Source: an uncultured Prevotella sp.
GTDB lineage: Bacteria > Bacteroidota > Bacteroidia > Bacteroidales > Bacteroidaceae
Direction: 5' to 3'
Length of the DNA stretch: 64,000 bases
NCBI GenBank assembly: GCA_946402275.1
Contig: CAMIVY010000008.1
Span: 1-64,000, forward strand
Of this stretch, positions 17,140-27,105 are shown piece after piece. A program made the translations under genes and the position numbers. Numbering within the stretch: position 1 is the stretch's first letter; the number at the start of each line of letters is the position of its first letter. A model generated the notes under the pieces. That model worked only from the letters and a program-made list of their open reading frames with translations, ran no database searches and was not told where the DNA came from.

Positions 17140-17974
17140 CCTGACAGCCAGTGCACAGACAGAAAAGATTTCGTTGAGAATTCCTAATTTCGCACGCCCT
17201 CTCGTGGAGAAATGGGCCAACGACTACAAAAAGGCCAACCATAACATTGATTTCCAATTTACTACCGGGAAATCGCAGGATAACAACACCCTCACACTAA
17301 CTACAGACGCTGACGGAATCAGTTTCGCACGCTATGCCGTGCTTCCTGTTACCACAAAGGATTCTGAGGCAGCTCACCTTACGGCTTCACACCGACTGAA
17401 CAGCAAGAAACTGCGTTCGCTCTTCTTCGTAAAAGACGAATGGGATGACGACACCAAGGACTCGAAGGCAGACCAGCAAGTTCACGTCTATACAGGTAAC
17501 AGCACATTGTCCGCCTCACGTCTTTACGCTTCACACCTGAAGCAGGAAAGTGCTAATTACAAGGGAAAAAAGATATCAGGAGACGATTCTTTCCTTACAA
17601 CAGCCATTAACCGAGACCCCCTGGGTATCACCGTAAACTACCTGTCTAACATCTACGATCTCAACAGTCGCGAGTTACGCCCCACCCTGGCCCTGTTGCC
17701 CCTGGAGCTTGACAAACAAGGACGCCAGACCTTTGAAAACGGACGTCTGGACAACATCATCGATTTGCTGGAGCAGGAGCAATATGCGGAAATACCCATT
17801 GGTAACATAGCCTTTGAATACAACCATACAAACACGGCTGTCAACGACTTCGTACGCTGGATACTGACCATTGGAGTACAAGACCTCCACCAGTATGGTC
17901 TGCTCTCTTTGCCACAGAAGGAACTGGTGGCACAGCAGCACCGCGTAGATCAGAAGTTCTTGGCACAGAAATAA
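17090..17974 (+). CDS. PstS-like periplasmic substrate-binding protein
   Basis: A 294-residue secreted protein with a signal peptide ending near TASAQ. The fold resembles PstS/sulphate-type solute-binding proteins: KISLRIPNFARPLVEKWANDY at the start, a Ser-rich YTGNSTLSASRLY loop and a C-terminal NDFVRWILTIGVQDLHQYG helix. No permease or ATPase is nearby; the next genes are SusC and SusD, so it probably binds the same nutrient in the periplasm. Substrate unknown; phosphate is unlikely given the setting. The start lies inside the Cys leader ORF. Confidence 0.65.
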   Translation: MKKSVFQIALFVGLQLSLTASAQTEKISLRIPNFARPLVEKWANDYKKANHNIDFQFTTGKSQDNNTLTLTTDADGISFARYAVLPVTTKDSEAAHLTASHRLNSKKLRSLFFVKDEWDDDTKDSKADQQVHVYTGNSTLSASRLYASHLKQESANYKGKKISGDDSFLTTAINRDPLGITVNYLSNIYDLNSRELRPTLALLPLELDKQGRQTFENGRLDNIIDLLEQEQYAEIPIGNIAFEYNHTNTAVNDFVRWILTIGVQDLHQYGLLSLPQKELVAQQHRVDQKFLAQK

Positions 17975-18021
17975 ACTTTAGCCATCCATTTTATATAATT
18001 TAGTAGTTTGTTTTAATTGGT

Positions 18022-18052
18022 AAAGGAACGGGCCTTCAGAGCCCGTTCCTTT
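18022..18052 (+). terminator. Strong hairpin between the binding protein and susC
   Basis: AAAGGAACGGG (18022-18032) pairs perfectly with CCCGTTCCTTT (18042-18052). No long U-tract follows, so it may act as a partial terminator or an RNA-processing boundary that sets different levels for the binding protein and SusC. Confidence 0.65.
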
Positions 18053-18069
18053 AGAGAAAACTTGTGTTT

Positions 18070-21000
18070 ATGAAAAAAAGATTGTTATCATCCATCATTG
18101 TACTGGCAGCAACTGTTTCTGCCTTTGCACAGACCACGTTGACGGGTCGTATCACAGATGCCCGTACAGGAGAACCATTGATAGGAGCCTCGCTGGTACC
18201 CAAGTCGAGCAAGGAACTGGGTGCCGTAACAGATATTGACGGAAATTTCAAACTCGTCACTAACGTTGAACTGCCATTGACCCTGAGCGTTCAGTTCATA
18301 GGCTACCGTTCACAGGAAGTTGATGTTTACGATGCCTCTGAGCCTGTTGACATTCAGCTCATCGACGCTTCCGACCGATTGAACGAAGTGGTGATTATCG
18401 GCTACGGTGCCCAGAAGCGCCTGGAGCTCACCAGTAGCATATCAACCGTTAACCAAGAGTTGTTGAAGCAAAACAGTCCCTCGGTGGAGAGTGCCTTGCA
18501 GGGAGCCGTTGCCGGTCTTAACGTGACTACCACATCTGGTCAGCCAGGTGCTGCCAGCATTATCCGTATCCGTGGTGGAAACTCCATCACAGGAGGCAAC
18601 GAGCCTTTATATGTTATCGACGGCTTCATAGTCTATAACGACGTTGCCTCTAACAAAACGGGAGCCCGTGGTAGTGATGCTGCCCTTGACCCTCTCTCGT
18701 TTCTGAACCCGTCGGACATTGAGAGCATTGAGGTCCTGAAGGACGTCGCAGCCACAGCCATATACGGTACGCGTGGTGCCAATGGTGTCATCATCATCAC
18801 GACCAAGAAGGGCTCACACGGACGTAACAACATCAGCTATAGTGCTTCCTTCGGATGGAGCAGCATCAGCAAGAAACTCGACTACCTGAACGCATGGCAA
18901 TGGGCTGATCTGTGGAATGAGCTCTACGAAAACGGAGAGGTGGGCTACCGGCTTGACGAGCCAACGGCCAGCTACGATTGGCAAGATGCAGCCCTGCAGA
19001 CAGGTTTCTCACAAGAACACCAACTTTCGGTTGTCGGCGGTGACGAGATATCACGCTATAGCATTAGCGGCAGTTACAAGAACCAAGAGGGTATTCTGCT
19101 GAACACGGGACTGAAGCGCTATGCTGCCCGCATCAACTACGAGCGGAATGTCTTCAAGAACCTGCTGATAGGACTGAATGCCAACGGTGCATACAACCAG
19201 ATGAAGGGCCAGTCGGACAAGAGTTCTATGTTTGCAGCCAACTCATGGTATGGGGCTATTTCCCATACGCCCTACACACCTATCTATAACGAGGATGGTT
19301 CGTTCAATTACGACCCTACTCCCACAAGTGTGGACATCTATAATGGAAAGGTGGGCAACCCCATTAGCGACTTGCTGAACTACCAGACGGAAACGGAGAA
19401 CACACGAATAATCGGAACAGGGTTTGCAGAATGGACCGTCATTCCACAGCTGAAACTGAAGGCAAGCCTGGGTGCCGATATCTCAAACACCCGTCAGAAC
19501 TACTACGCACCGTCATATACTTCCGACGGACTGCCTTATAACGGATATTCATCCATCGGTCAGACGAAGACACATGTCTGGCAAACTGAGTTCACGGCAA
19601 CTTACAGCAACGTGTTCAAGCGCGTTCACTCCCTCACCGTATTGGCTGGATATACCGCCCAATATACTGACCGCAGCAGATTTGCCACCACAGCCTACGG
19701 TTTCAGCAACGATGCCACCGGCTATGACAACATTGGTGCTGCTGCCACCACACAGCCTTCATCCAGCGCACATTACATCTCTACGCTGCAATCGGTGATT
19801 GGTCGTGTCAACTACAGCTACGACTCTCGCTACAATGCTAGCCTTACACTCCGTGCTGACGGTAGTAGCCGTTTTGCCAAGAACCACAAGTGGGGATGGT
19901 TTCCCTCGTTGGGGTTCTCCTGGAATATTGACCGTGAGAAGTGGCTCCATCTCAGCAAGAAGGTTGACTTCATCCAACTGCGTGCCTCGGTGGGTGTGGT
20001 AGGTAACCAGGAGATTGGCGACTATCAATTTGCTGCAAATGTTGTACCACGTACCGTTGTTGTTGATGGAATGAGAGCTACCAGCTATATTATTTCGAAC
20101 AAGTCGAATCCTGACCTGAAATGGGAGACTACTGCTTCCTACAATGTCGGACTGAGCACAGGATTCTTTAAGAACAGGCTGACGGCAACTCTTGACGTCT
20201 ATTATAAGAAAACCAGCGACCTGCTGCTTGACGTGCCCGTAGAACAAGTAACTGGTTTCTCTACCGTTCTCCGCAACGTGGGAAGTGTTACCAATAAAGG
20301 TGTAGAATTTGAAGTCGGCGGTGTACTCGTTGACAAAAAGGATCTCAAGTGGAATGTAAATGCCAATATAGCCCATAACAAGAACGAGGTGACCAGTCTG
20401 GGTAATGCCGAATACTTCATCCCGTCTCACGGATATACCAATCCGCTTATTGTCAAAATTGGTGAGCCTCTCGGTTCTTTCTATGGCTACCAGTTCAAGG
20501 GTATCATCCAGTCGGATGAGGATTTGAGCAGTCTGCCTTCACAGACTATCTCGCCCGTAGAACCAGGAAACCCGAAATTTGAGGATATCAATGGCGACAA
20601 TGTGGTGAACGAACAGGACCGTGTCGTACTGGGAAACATCCAGCCTAAGTTCACCTATGGATTCAACACCAAACTGACGTATAAAAACTGGGAACTCTTC
20701 GTGAGCGCAAATGGCAGTTATGGAAACAAACTCTTCAACGAGCTGGCTTGCCGTTTGGACCGTGGTAACGGCTATTACTACAACCCGCTGGCTGAAGTGG
20801 CAGACCGATGGACACCCACCAACCCCAGCAACACCATCCAGAAAGCCAGCAATGCCACTTCCATCTATACGGACTCGCGCTTCGTGGAAGATGCTTCGTA
20901 CCTGAAGATAAGAAACATCCAGTTGGCCTATACGCTGCCTATTCCCCAGATTACCAAGGATAGCCGTCTGCGTCTGTATGTGTCGCTCCAAAACTTCTTT

Positions 21001-21141
21001 ACCATTACCAAATATAATGGTTATGACCCTGAAGCAAACAGAAGTGGAACAGACGAGACAAGTGCCCTCTATCAAGGTATAGACAACGGCACCTACCCCA
21101 CCGCCAAGACCGTACTTGTAGGATTTAACATTACCCTTTGA
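18070..21141 (+). CDS. SusC-type TonB-dependent outer-membrane transporter
   Basis: A 1023-residue SusC-family protein with a signal peptide (MKKRLLSSIIV to AFAQ), an N-terminal carboxypeptidase-regulatory-like domain (about 25-100), a plug domain with IRGGNSITGGNEPLYVIDG, and a 22-strand barrel ending in VLVGFNITL. It imports a ligand captured by the adjacent SusD, powered by TonB. A GTG at 18064 would add two residues. The neighbours (Cys leader, zinc-site UROD protein, sulphur enzymes) suggest a sulphur- or methyl-containing small molecule rather than a glycan, since no glycoside hydrolase is present. Confidence 0.93.
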   Translation: MKKRLLSSIIVLAATVSAFAQTTLTGRITDARTGEPLIGASLVPKSSKELGAVTDIDGNFKLVTNVELPLTLSVQFIGYRSQEVDVYDASEPVDIQLIDASDRLNEVVIIGYGAQKRLELTSSISTVNQELLKQNSPSVESALQGAVAGLNVTTTSGQPGAASIIRIRGGNSITGGNEPLYVIDGFIVYNDVASNKTGARGSDAALDPLSFLNPSDIESIEVLKDVAATAIYGTRGANGVIIITTKKGSHGRNNISYSASFGWSSISKKLDYLNAWQWADLWNELYENGEVGYRLDEPTASYDWQDAALQTGFSQEHQLSVVGGDEISRYSISGSYKNQEGILLNTGLKRYAARINYERNVFKNLLIGLNANGAYNQMKGQSDKSSMFAANSWYGAISHTPYTPIYNEDGSFNYDPTPTSVDIYNGKVGNPISDLLNYQTETENTRIIGTGFAEWTVIPQLKLKASLGADISNTRQNYYAPSYTSDGLPYNGYSSIGQTKTHVWQTEFTATYSNVFKRVHSLTVLAGYTAQYTDRSRFATTAYGFSNDATGYDNIGAAATTQPSSSAHYISTLQSVIGRVNYSYDSRYNASLTLRADGSSRFAKNHKWGWFPSLGFSWNIDREKWLHLSKKVDFIQLRASVGVVGNQEIGDYQFAANVVPRTVVVDGMRATSYIISNKSNPDLKWETTASYNVGLSTGFFKNRLTATLDVYYKKTSDLLLDVPVEQVTGFSTVLRNVGSVTNKGVEFEVGGVLVDKKDLKWNVNANIAHNKNEVTSLGNAEYFIPSHGYTNPLIVKIGEPLGSFYGYQFKGIIQSDEDLSSLPSQTISPVEPGNPKFEDINGDNVVNEQDRVVLGNIQPKFTYGFNTKLTYKNWELFVSANGSYGNKLFNELACRLDRGNGYYYNPLAEVADRWTPTNPSNTIQKASNATSIYTDSRFVEDASYLKIRNIQLAYTLPIPQITKDSRLRLYVSLQNFFTITKYNGYDPEANRSGTDETSALYQGIDNGTYPTAKTVLVGFNITL

Positions 21142-21150
21142 ACTAAAAAA

Positions 21151-22737
21151 ATGCAGAAGATTATGAAAACGAAGATATACTCTTTCCTCTTACCATTCAC
21201 CACAATCCTCTTTTTCGGTTGCGCTGATTTGGAACAAACGTCGCTGAGCTCAATAGACAGAGATAACTTCTATCAGAGCAAGTCAGATATAGAGACTGCC
21301 ATTAACGGTATCTATCAGGAGTTTACGGTAGATGGCTTCTATGGAATGTTCAACAACCAGAGCATCTACATCAACGACCTTCAGACTGACTATGTGAAAG
21401 CTGGTGCTCAGACAAACTCTGCCCACATCCGTGAGATTTCCAACTTTGCAATACAACCCACCAACCTGTTTGTGGGATATGCCTGGGAGGAACACTATAC
21501 GGCTATCAATCGTGCCAACGTGGTTATTGACAAGGTGAGCGAAGCTTCGTGGCTGGACGATGCTGCCAAGCAGAACTACATCAACGAATCGCGTTTCCTG
21601 AGGGCACTGATGTACTTCAACCTGGTGCGTTATTTTGGTGGTGTGCCCATTGTGCTGCATGATGGTGAAGGAGAAGGGGCACCACGTAACAGCGTTGATG
21701 AGGTGTACGAACAGATTGTCGCCGACTTCACGGCAGCGGAGAGTCTGCCTGCCAACTATACTTATTTGGACAGCAAAGCGTCCTCACTGGCAGCCACAGC
21801 ACTCCTGTCGAAAGTATATCTGGTATGGGCACAAACCAGCAGCGAGAAGGGAAAGGCCAACCAGAGGGACTATTACCAGAAGTCCATTAACTATGCCCAG
21901 AAAGTGATTGACTCAGGGAAATACCACTTGCTCGACAAGTTTATAGACAACTGGTCTGTTGACAAGAAAAACGGTCCGGAACACATCTTCTCCATTGAAC
22001 ATGATCGTACTGTAAATGCCAATGTGACTGGACATTGCACCTTCGCTACTAACTGGAGTGATGCCGAGCCTGTTCTACTGGCTACCAGTTCACGATACTA
22101 CGAGGAGAGCGATGGGAAGGACCAGCGACGCGACGGATCATGGGCGAAGCGAATCTATAACCCTAACACGGGCACAGACTTTGTATTCTCGGTACCTCGT
22201 TTCCGCAAGTATATCGATTCGCTGAATTTTGCGAATCCTGCATCATCGGGCAATGCCGCTGGACAATCTACCAATACTGTCATCATTCGCTATGCAGAGA
22301 TTCTACTCATCAAGGCTGAGGCTGAGAACGAACTCAACGGGCCTACTCCTGCAGCCTATGATGCCATCAACCAGATTCGCCGACGTGCCTACTGGAGTCC
22401 GTATCATAATGTTCAGTACGCTCCGTCGGACGGCAGTCCTCTTGAACTTTCCAGACTTACCCAAGAGGAATTTCGTGAGAAATTGCGTGAAGAACGCCGT
22501 CTAGAGTTTATTCTTGAAGGACAGCGATGGTTCGACCTCATCCGTTGGCACATCCTTGTCAGTTATGTCAAGCAGAACACGCCTGCCTCAGAACCGCTGA
22601 AGATACAGAACATTTCCAAGCGTAACTATCTGCTACCCTTGCCGTTGGAGCAAATCATCCTCAACCCGAAACTGGAACAAAACTGGGGATACAGCGGTGA
22701 AACAGGTGACGGTCCGTATGACAGCACTTTCCAATAA
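21151..22737 (+). CDS. SusD/RagB family nutrient-binding lipoprotein
   Basis: A 528-residue outer-membrane lipoprotein. The lipobox FFGC ends the signal peptide, and the Cys is followed by ADLEQTSLSS. The TPR-like helical scaffold of SusD is recognisable through FLRALMYFNLVRYFGGVPIV and the C-terminal EFREKLREERRLEFILEGQRW region. It binds the ligand on the cell surface and closes over SusC. ATG 21163 is an equally good start. It follows susC by nine bases. Confidence 0.92.
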   Translation: MQKIMKTKIYSFLLPFTTILFFGCADLEQTSLSSIDRDNFYQSKSDIETAINGIYQEFTVDGFYGMFNNQSIYINDLQTDYVKAGAQTNSAHIREISNFAIQPTNLFVGYAWEEHYTAINRANVVIDKVSEASWLDDAAKQNYINESRFLRALMYFNLVRYFGGVPIVLHDGEGEGAPRNSVDEVYEQIVADFTAAESLPANYTYLDSKASSLAATALLSKVYLVWAQTSSEKGKANQRDYYQKSINYAQKVIDSGKYHLLDKFIDNWSVDKKNGPEHIFSIEHDRTVNANVTGHCTFATNWSDAEPVLLATSSRYYEESDGKDQRRDGSWAKRIYNPNTGTDFVFSVPRFRKYIDSLNFANPASSGNAAGQSTNTVIIRYAEILLIKAEAENELNGPTPAAYDAINQIRRRAYWSPYHNVQYAPSDGSPLELSRLTQEEFREKLREERRLEFILEGQRWFDLIRWHILVSYVKQNTPASEPLKIQNISKRNYLLPLPLEQIILNPKLEQNWGYSGETGDGPYDSTFQ

Positions 22738-22790
22738 GAATAAATCATTTATAGAGAATCTTTATAGTTAACAAAAAAATAAAAAGCTTT

Positions 22791-23843
22791 ATGAAACAGT
22801 TAGTAAAATCAACATTGGCCGTCGTAGCATTGGCCACTCTTGCAAGTCAGGCAGTTTCTGCCCAGTCATCCATCTCCAAGGTCAACAGCCGTGAGCGCAT
22901 CTTACAGGTTCTGGACCAGAGTCGTCCCAACGACTATGTGCCTGCAGCCTTCTTCCTCCATTTCGAACACAAGTTGGGACGTAAGGCCGTACAGGACCAC
23001 AAGGACTTCTATCGTGCCACCAACATGGACTTTGTAAAAGTGTTCTACGAGATTGCTGTTCCCAAGATAGACATCCAGTCAGGAAAAGACTGGGCAAAGG
23101 TTCCTGTATATGGTGAAGGTTTCTTTGAGCCTCAGATTGCCGTTATCGAGGATTTGGCTCGCGAGTTTGGCAAGGAAGCCTTCATCCTGCCTACCGTTTA
23201 CTCTCCGTTGGCTTTGGCAGGGCAGACATTAGGTCGTGACCAGCGTAAGAACTTCAAAAAACTTATTGAGGAAGACCCAAAAGCCTTTGGACAAGCCATC
23301 AAGAATCTCTCATTGAGCATCGAGAACTACCTACGTGCTGCTCGTAAGCGTGGTGCTGACGGCTTCTATGTATCCAGCCAGGGTGGTGACGGGAAACTGC
23401 TGTCTCAGAGAATCTGGAAACAATATGTTCGCCCATGGGACAAGCATGTATCTGAGGTTGCTGCAGAGATTGGCATCATCAACATTCTGCACATCTGCGA
23501 CTATGGCACTCCTTACCAGGACGCTGAAGCCTTGTATGAATTTGCTGACTACCCCGCCAGCATCATCAATGTACCCCTGAAATTCGCTGACGGCTCTACC
23601 CTCAATCTCAAAGAGGCTCAGAAACGTTTCGGACGGCCGATCTTCGGTGGTCTGGAGAGACTGGGCGTGATTGCCAAAGGAAGTATCGAAGAGGCTAAGG
23701 CTGAGGTTGACAAAGTGTTGGAGAACGCGGCTCCTAACTTCATTCTGGGTGCAGACTGCACAGTACCTGGAGACACCGACTGGGAGAAGCTTCGTGCCGT
23801 TATTGACTACACGCACACCTGGAGACAGACACACAAAAAATAA
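22791..23843 (+). CDS. Secreted UROD-fold protein with methyltransferase-type zinc motif
   Basis: A 350-residue protein with a signal peptide (residues 1-24, ending VSAQ) followed by a uroporphyrinogen decarboxylase-type barrel. It carries LHICDYG (His234, Cys236) and GADCTVPG (Cys323), the HxC...C zinc-thiolate set of MtaA/MtbA/CmuA-like methyltransferases, not the Arg/Asp set of haem UROD. Cytosolic methyl transfer is the usual job of such proteins, so export to the periplasm is odd. It ends the SusCD operon and may process the imported compound. A strong terminator follows. The exact reaction is unknown. Confidence 0.75.
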   Translation: MKQLVKSTLAVVALATLASQAVSAQSSISKVNSRERILQVLDQSRPNDYVPAAFFLHFEHKLGRKAVQDHKDFYRATNMDFVKVFYEIAVPKIDIQSGKDWAKVPVYGEGFFEPQIAVIEDLAREFGKEAFILPTVYSPLALAGQTLGRDQRKNFKKLIEEDPKAFGQAIKNLSLSIENYLRAARKRGADGFYVSSQGGDGKLLSQRIWKQYVRPWDKHVSEVAAEIGIINILHICDYGTPYQDAEALYEFADYPASIINVPLKFADGSTLNLKEAQKRFGRPIFGGLERLGVIAKGSIEEAKAEVDKVLENAAPNFILGADCTVPGDTDWEKLRAVIDYTHTWRQTHKK

Positions 23844-23866
23844 TTTTGCTCTAATTATTCTTTGTT

Positions 23867-23906
23867 CGGGTTGCAAAGTTTTAATGGCTTTGCACCCGAT
23901 TTTTTA
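23867..23906 (+). terminator. Rho-independent terminator after the SusCD operon
   Basis: CGGGTTGCAAAG (23867-23878) pairs with CTTTGCACCCG (23888-23898) with one bulge, then ATTTTTT. Confidence 0.85.
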
Positions 23907-23929
23907 AAATATTATGTAATTTTGCAGCA

Positions 23930-25123
23930 ATGAAAAGAACTTTGATTTGGATTGGAGCACTCATCGTGGGTGCCATATTAGGAGTGCTCGGGCAGGACTG
24001 GCTCAATGCGCTCATGGAATTTCTGGCAATCATCTATACCAGACTATTCCAATTGCTGGCTGTTCCCACCATCGTGCTCGCCGTCATAACCACCTTTGCG
24101 ACTTTCGGAACAAAGGGTTCGGGGAAGATTTTTGGACGTACAATGACCTACACTTTACTGACAACCTTTTCTGCTGCAACAGTAGGGGCCATTCTCTTTG
24201 TACTGATTGCACCAGGCAATCTGCCTGCTCAGATTACGCAAACTGCAGCCATCACCCCTGAGACAACCTATTTCGACCATATTGTGAGTATCATTCCCAA
24301 CAATGTCGTAAAACCATTCCTTGAAGGAAACGTACTCTCACTATTACTTTTGGCTTTTGCTATTGGATTCGGTTTATCCCATTTACCAGAATCGGAAAAC
24401 AAGTCTGTTGTTGTAAAAGGACTGCTTGGACTCCAAGAACTTCTATTCTTACTTATTCATGGACTGATTTGGGCACTTCCTTTGGGTATTGTAGCTTTTT
24501 CTGCCCAACTGTCAGCCCAACTATCCACAGGTATCGTAGCTGATTCTATAGGGAAATATGTGCTCGTAGTGTTAGGAGGTAATGCAATCCAGTTCTTTGT
24601 GGTATTACCATTGTTCCTCTTAGCCAGAGGACTAAATCCCATTCACGTGCTGAAAAAAATGATGCCGGCAGTACTGATGGCACTATTTACGAAGAGTAGT
24701 GCTGCTACCCTACCTGTCACCATGGAAACAGCAGAGAGACGCTTGGGGATACAAAAAAAGGTAGCACGCTTTGTGCTACCCATCTGTACGACCATCAACA
24801 TGAACGGTTGTGCTGCCTTTATTCTCGTCACCTCTCTCTTTGTGATGCAAAACGGAGGAACGCCCATCACTTCGGTAACTATCCTATCATGGATTTTCAT
24901 TTCCGTCATTTCTGCTGTCGGGAATGCCGGAGTACCCATGGGATGCTATTTTCTCACCCTATCTCTGATGTCTGGCATTGGGGCTCCCATAGCTATTTTA
25001 GGCATCATTTTGCCCATCTATACCATCATTGACATGATTGAGACGGCAGAAAATGTATGGTCAGACTCCTGCGTTGCCGCAATTGTTGACCATGATGAGC
25101 GCGACATTGAAGTCACTTCTTGA
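23930..25123 (+). CDS. Dicarboxylate/amino acid:cation symporter (DAACS family)
   Basis: A 397-residue inner-membrane carrier with eight or so hydrophobic segments and the family signatures FTKSSAATLPVT (hairpin loop) and TTINMNGCAAF (NMNG cation site). DAACS members carry glutamate, aspartate, C4-dicarboxylates, serine or cystine. Next to sulphur genes a cystine role is possible but unproven. A TAATTTTG box at 23917-23924 is six bases before the ATG, so the transcript is nearly leaderless. Its end overlaps the convergent tyrA by 11 bases. Confidence 0.88.
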   Translation: MKRTLIWIGALIVGAILGVLGQDWLNALMEFLAIIYTRLFQLLAVPTIVLAVITTFATFGTKGSGKIFGRTMTYTLLTTFSAATVGAILFVLIAPGNLPAQITQTAAITPETTYFDHIVSIIPNNVVKPFLEGNVLSLLLLAFAIGFGLSHLPESENKSVVVKGLLGLQELLFLLIHGLIWALPLGIVAFSAQLSAQLSTGIVADSIGKYVLVVLGGNAIQFFVVLPLFLLARGLNPIHVLKKMMPAVLMALFTKSSAATLPVTMETAERRLGIQKKVARFVLPICTTINMNGCAAFILVTSLFVMQNGGTPITSVTILSWIFISVISAVGNAGVPMGCYFLTLSLMSGIGAPIAILGIILPIYTIIDMIETAENVWSDSCVAAIVDHDERDIEVTS

Positions 25124-25916
25124 TTTCAATGTCACGCTTCACATTATTTCGAATCTTCGTCAGATAGCCCTTCATACCCTCAGCATCCCTGTTGTCGATA
25201 ATCTCCAAGAGCTCCTTCAATTCCGTACGGATCTTTGCCACCTGGTCATGGGTATAGGGGTTGAACAGGATTTCCTGTAACAGATAATCGTCCTCGTTCA
25301 ACACTCCCTTAGCAATACGCATGTGACGCTTGAAGGTTGTTCCAGGAGCATCTTGATGCTTCATGACAGCAGCAAAGACAAAAGTGGAGACAAAAGGAAT
25401 ACTCAGCGAGTACGCTACCGTCTTATCGTGCTCCTCGAAGGTATATTCGTAGATGTTGAGCCCTAACTTCTGATAGAGGTCCTTGAAGAAGATACGCCCC
25501 ATATAGTCGCCTTCACTGATAATGATAGCATTCTCCTCAGAGAGCTGTTGCAGATTGGCAAAGGTTGGTCCGAACATGGGGTGTGTGGACACATATCTGC
25601 GACCCGACTTCTCATAGAATTCTTTCAAGTCGGTCTTGACAGAGGCAATATCACTGATGATACAGTCCTCAGGCAGATAGGGCATCACCTGTTCGAATAC
25701 GGGGATGGTATATTTCAGGGTGACTGCGTTAATCAGCAACTCAGGCTTGAACGCCTTGATTTCCTCAAAGGTAGTGAAGCGCTGACAGTTATAGGTGAAG
25801 CGCATGCGTTTGGCATCTCGCTCATAGACAGCCACCTCGTGGTCAAAGCTCAGCAGGTCGATGAAAAATGAGCCCATCTTGCCTGCACCAAGAACTAAAA
25901 TTTTCATTTCATTCAA
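25113..25916 (-). CDS. tyrA: Prephenate dehydrogenase
   Basis: A 267-residue NAD(P)-dependent enzyme. The Rossmann start is KILVLGAGKMGSFFIDLL, with SDIASVK and THPMFGPTF typical of prephenate/arogenate dehydrogenases. It makes 4-hydroxyphenylpyruvate for tyrosine. Last gene of the pheA-aminotransferase-DAHPS/CM-tyrA set. Met at 25907 (MKILVLG) is the more typical start. It is separated from the upstream gene by 124 bases of heptad repeat that can fold into a hairpin. Confidence 0.9.
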   Translation of the reverse strand: MNEMKILVLGAGKMGSFFIDLLSFDHEVAVYERDAKRMRFTYNCQRFTTFEEIKAFKPELLINAVTLKYTIPVFEQVMPYLPEDCIISDIASVKTDLKEFYEKSGRRYVSTHPMFGPTFANLQQLSEENAIIISEGDYMGRIFFKDLYQKLGLNIYEYTFEEHDKTVAYSLSIPFVSTFVFAAVMKHQDAPGTTFKRHMRIAKGVLNEDDYLLQEILFNPYTHDQVAKIRTELKELLEIIDNRDAEGMKGYLTKIRNNVKRDIEIKK

Positions 25917-25931
25917 ATTTTAAAAATGAAA

Positions 25932-26041
25932 GAAATGAGGAATGAGAAATGGAAATGAAGAAATGTAAAAATGTCATGTCAGACTTATCATTTAGTCATT
26001 TATCATTTAAATTTCTCATTTCTCATTCCTCATTTTTCATT
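25932..26041. repeat. Two heptad arrays forming an inverted repeat
   Basis: 25986-26041 reads as eight consecutive 7-base units (TATCATT, TAGTCAT, TTATCAT, TTAAATT, TCTCATT, TCTCATT, CCTCATT, TTTCATT). The left half (about 25932-25980) is the complementary type (GAAATGA, GGAATGA and so on). AAATGAGGAATGAGAAATG faces its reverse complement near 26017-26036. Confidence 0.75.
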
Positions 26042-27105
26042 TATTTATTAATGATTTCAATCTGCTGACGAACAGACTCTTCGTGGATACTCTCGAACAC
26101 CTTGGCAACAAACTCTGGGGCCATACCCGTGAGCGCTCCCTGCACACCACGCTTCTCCAGAATCTCGTTGTAACGGGAAGCCTGCAGCACGGTCATATTG
26201 TGCTCCTTCTTGTACTCACCAATCTGACGACATACATTCATGCGCTTGGCCAACAATTCCATGAGCTGGTTGTCGAGCTCGTCAATCTCTTTACGCAACT
26301 GCTGAATACCCTCGGTAGTAACATGCTCGTCACGGATAATCAGCAGCGACAGGATGTAGTCAAGGACATCGGGAGTCACCTGCTGTTTGGCATCACTCCA
26401 AGCCTTGTCTGGGTCGCAATGACTCTCAACTATCAAGCCATCAAACCCCAAGTCCATCGCCTGCTGGCACAACGGAGCAATCAACTCCCTACGTCCGCCA
26501 ATATGCGAGGGGTCACAGATAATAGGCAGTTCTGGAATACGGCGATGCAGCTCTATGGGAATCTGCCACATCGGTGCATTTCGGTATATCTTCTGCTCGA
26601 AACTAGAAAAGCCGCGATGAATGGCTCCGAGTCGTTTCACACCAGCCTGGTTCAAACGCTCCATAGCACCAATCCACAGTTCCAAATCAGGATTAACGGG
26701 GTTTTTTACAAAGACAGGTACATCCACACCCTTTAAGGCGTCAGCCAACGCCTGCATAGCAAAGGGATTAGCTGTGGTACGAGCACCAATCCACAGAATA
26801 TCCATATCATATTTCAACGCTAGCTCAACATGCTCTGGGGTAGCCACCTCGGTAGAAATCAACATGTGGGTTTCTTCCTTTACCTGCTTCATCCAAGGCA
26901 GGGCTTTCTCGCCATTGCCCTCGAAGCCACCAGGTTTCGTTCGTGGTTTCCACACACCGGCACGGAAATTATGGCAGCCTTTCATAGCCAATTGGCGGGC
27001 TGTGTTCATCACTTGCTCCTCAGTCTCTGCACTGCAGGGACCTGCAATGACAAAGGGGCGTTCGTTGTCACTCGGAAGATTCAGTTTCTCTAATTCTAAT
27101 TCCAT
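26041..27105 (-). CDS. Bifunctional DAHP synthase / chorismate mutase
   Basis: A 354-residue fusion. Residues about 1-260 are a class Ib (KDO8P-like) 3-deoxy-7-phosphoheptulonate synthase with IAGPCSAET, RAGVWKPRTKPGGFEG, CDPSHIGGRR and VESHCDPDKA. Residues about 268-350 are an AroQ-type chorismate mutase (LRKEIDELDNQLMELLAKRM). The first step of the shikimate pathway and the branch point to prephenate are joined, and the mutase domain can act as the feedback sensor. The neighbours use its product. Confidence 0.93.
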   Translation of the reverse strand: MELELEKLNLPSDNERPFVIAGPCSAETEEQVMNTARQLAMKGCHNFRAGVWKPRTKPGGFEGNGEKALPWMKQVKEETHMLISTEVATPEHVELALKYDMDILWIGARTTANPFAMQALADALKGVDVPVFVKNPVNPDLELWIGAMERLNQAGVKRLGAIHRGFSSFEQKIYRNAPMWQIPIELHRRIPELPIICDPSHIGGRRELIAPLCQQAMDLGFDGLIVESHCDPDKAWSDAKQQVTPDVLDYILSLLIIRDEHVTTEGIQQLRKEIDELDNQLMELLAKRMNVCRQIGEYKKEHNMTVLQASRYNEILEKRGVQGALTGMAPEFVAKVFESIHEESVRQQIEIINK

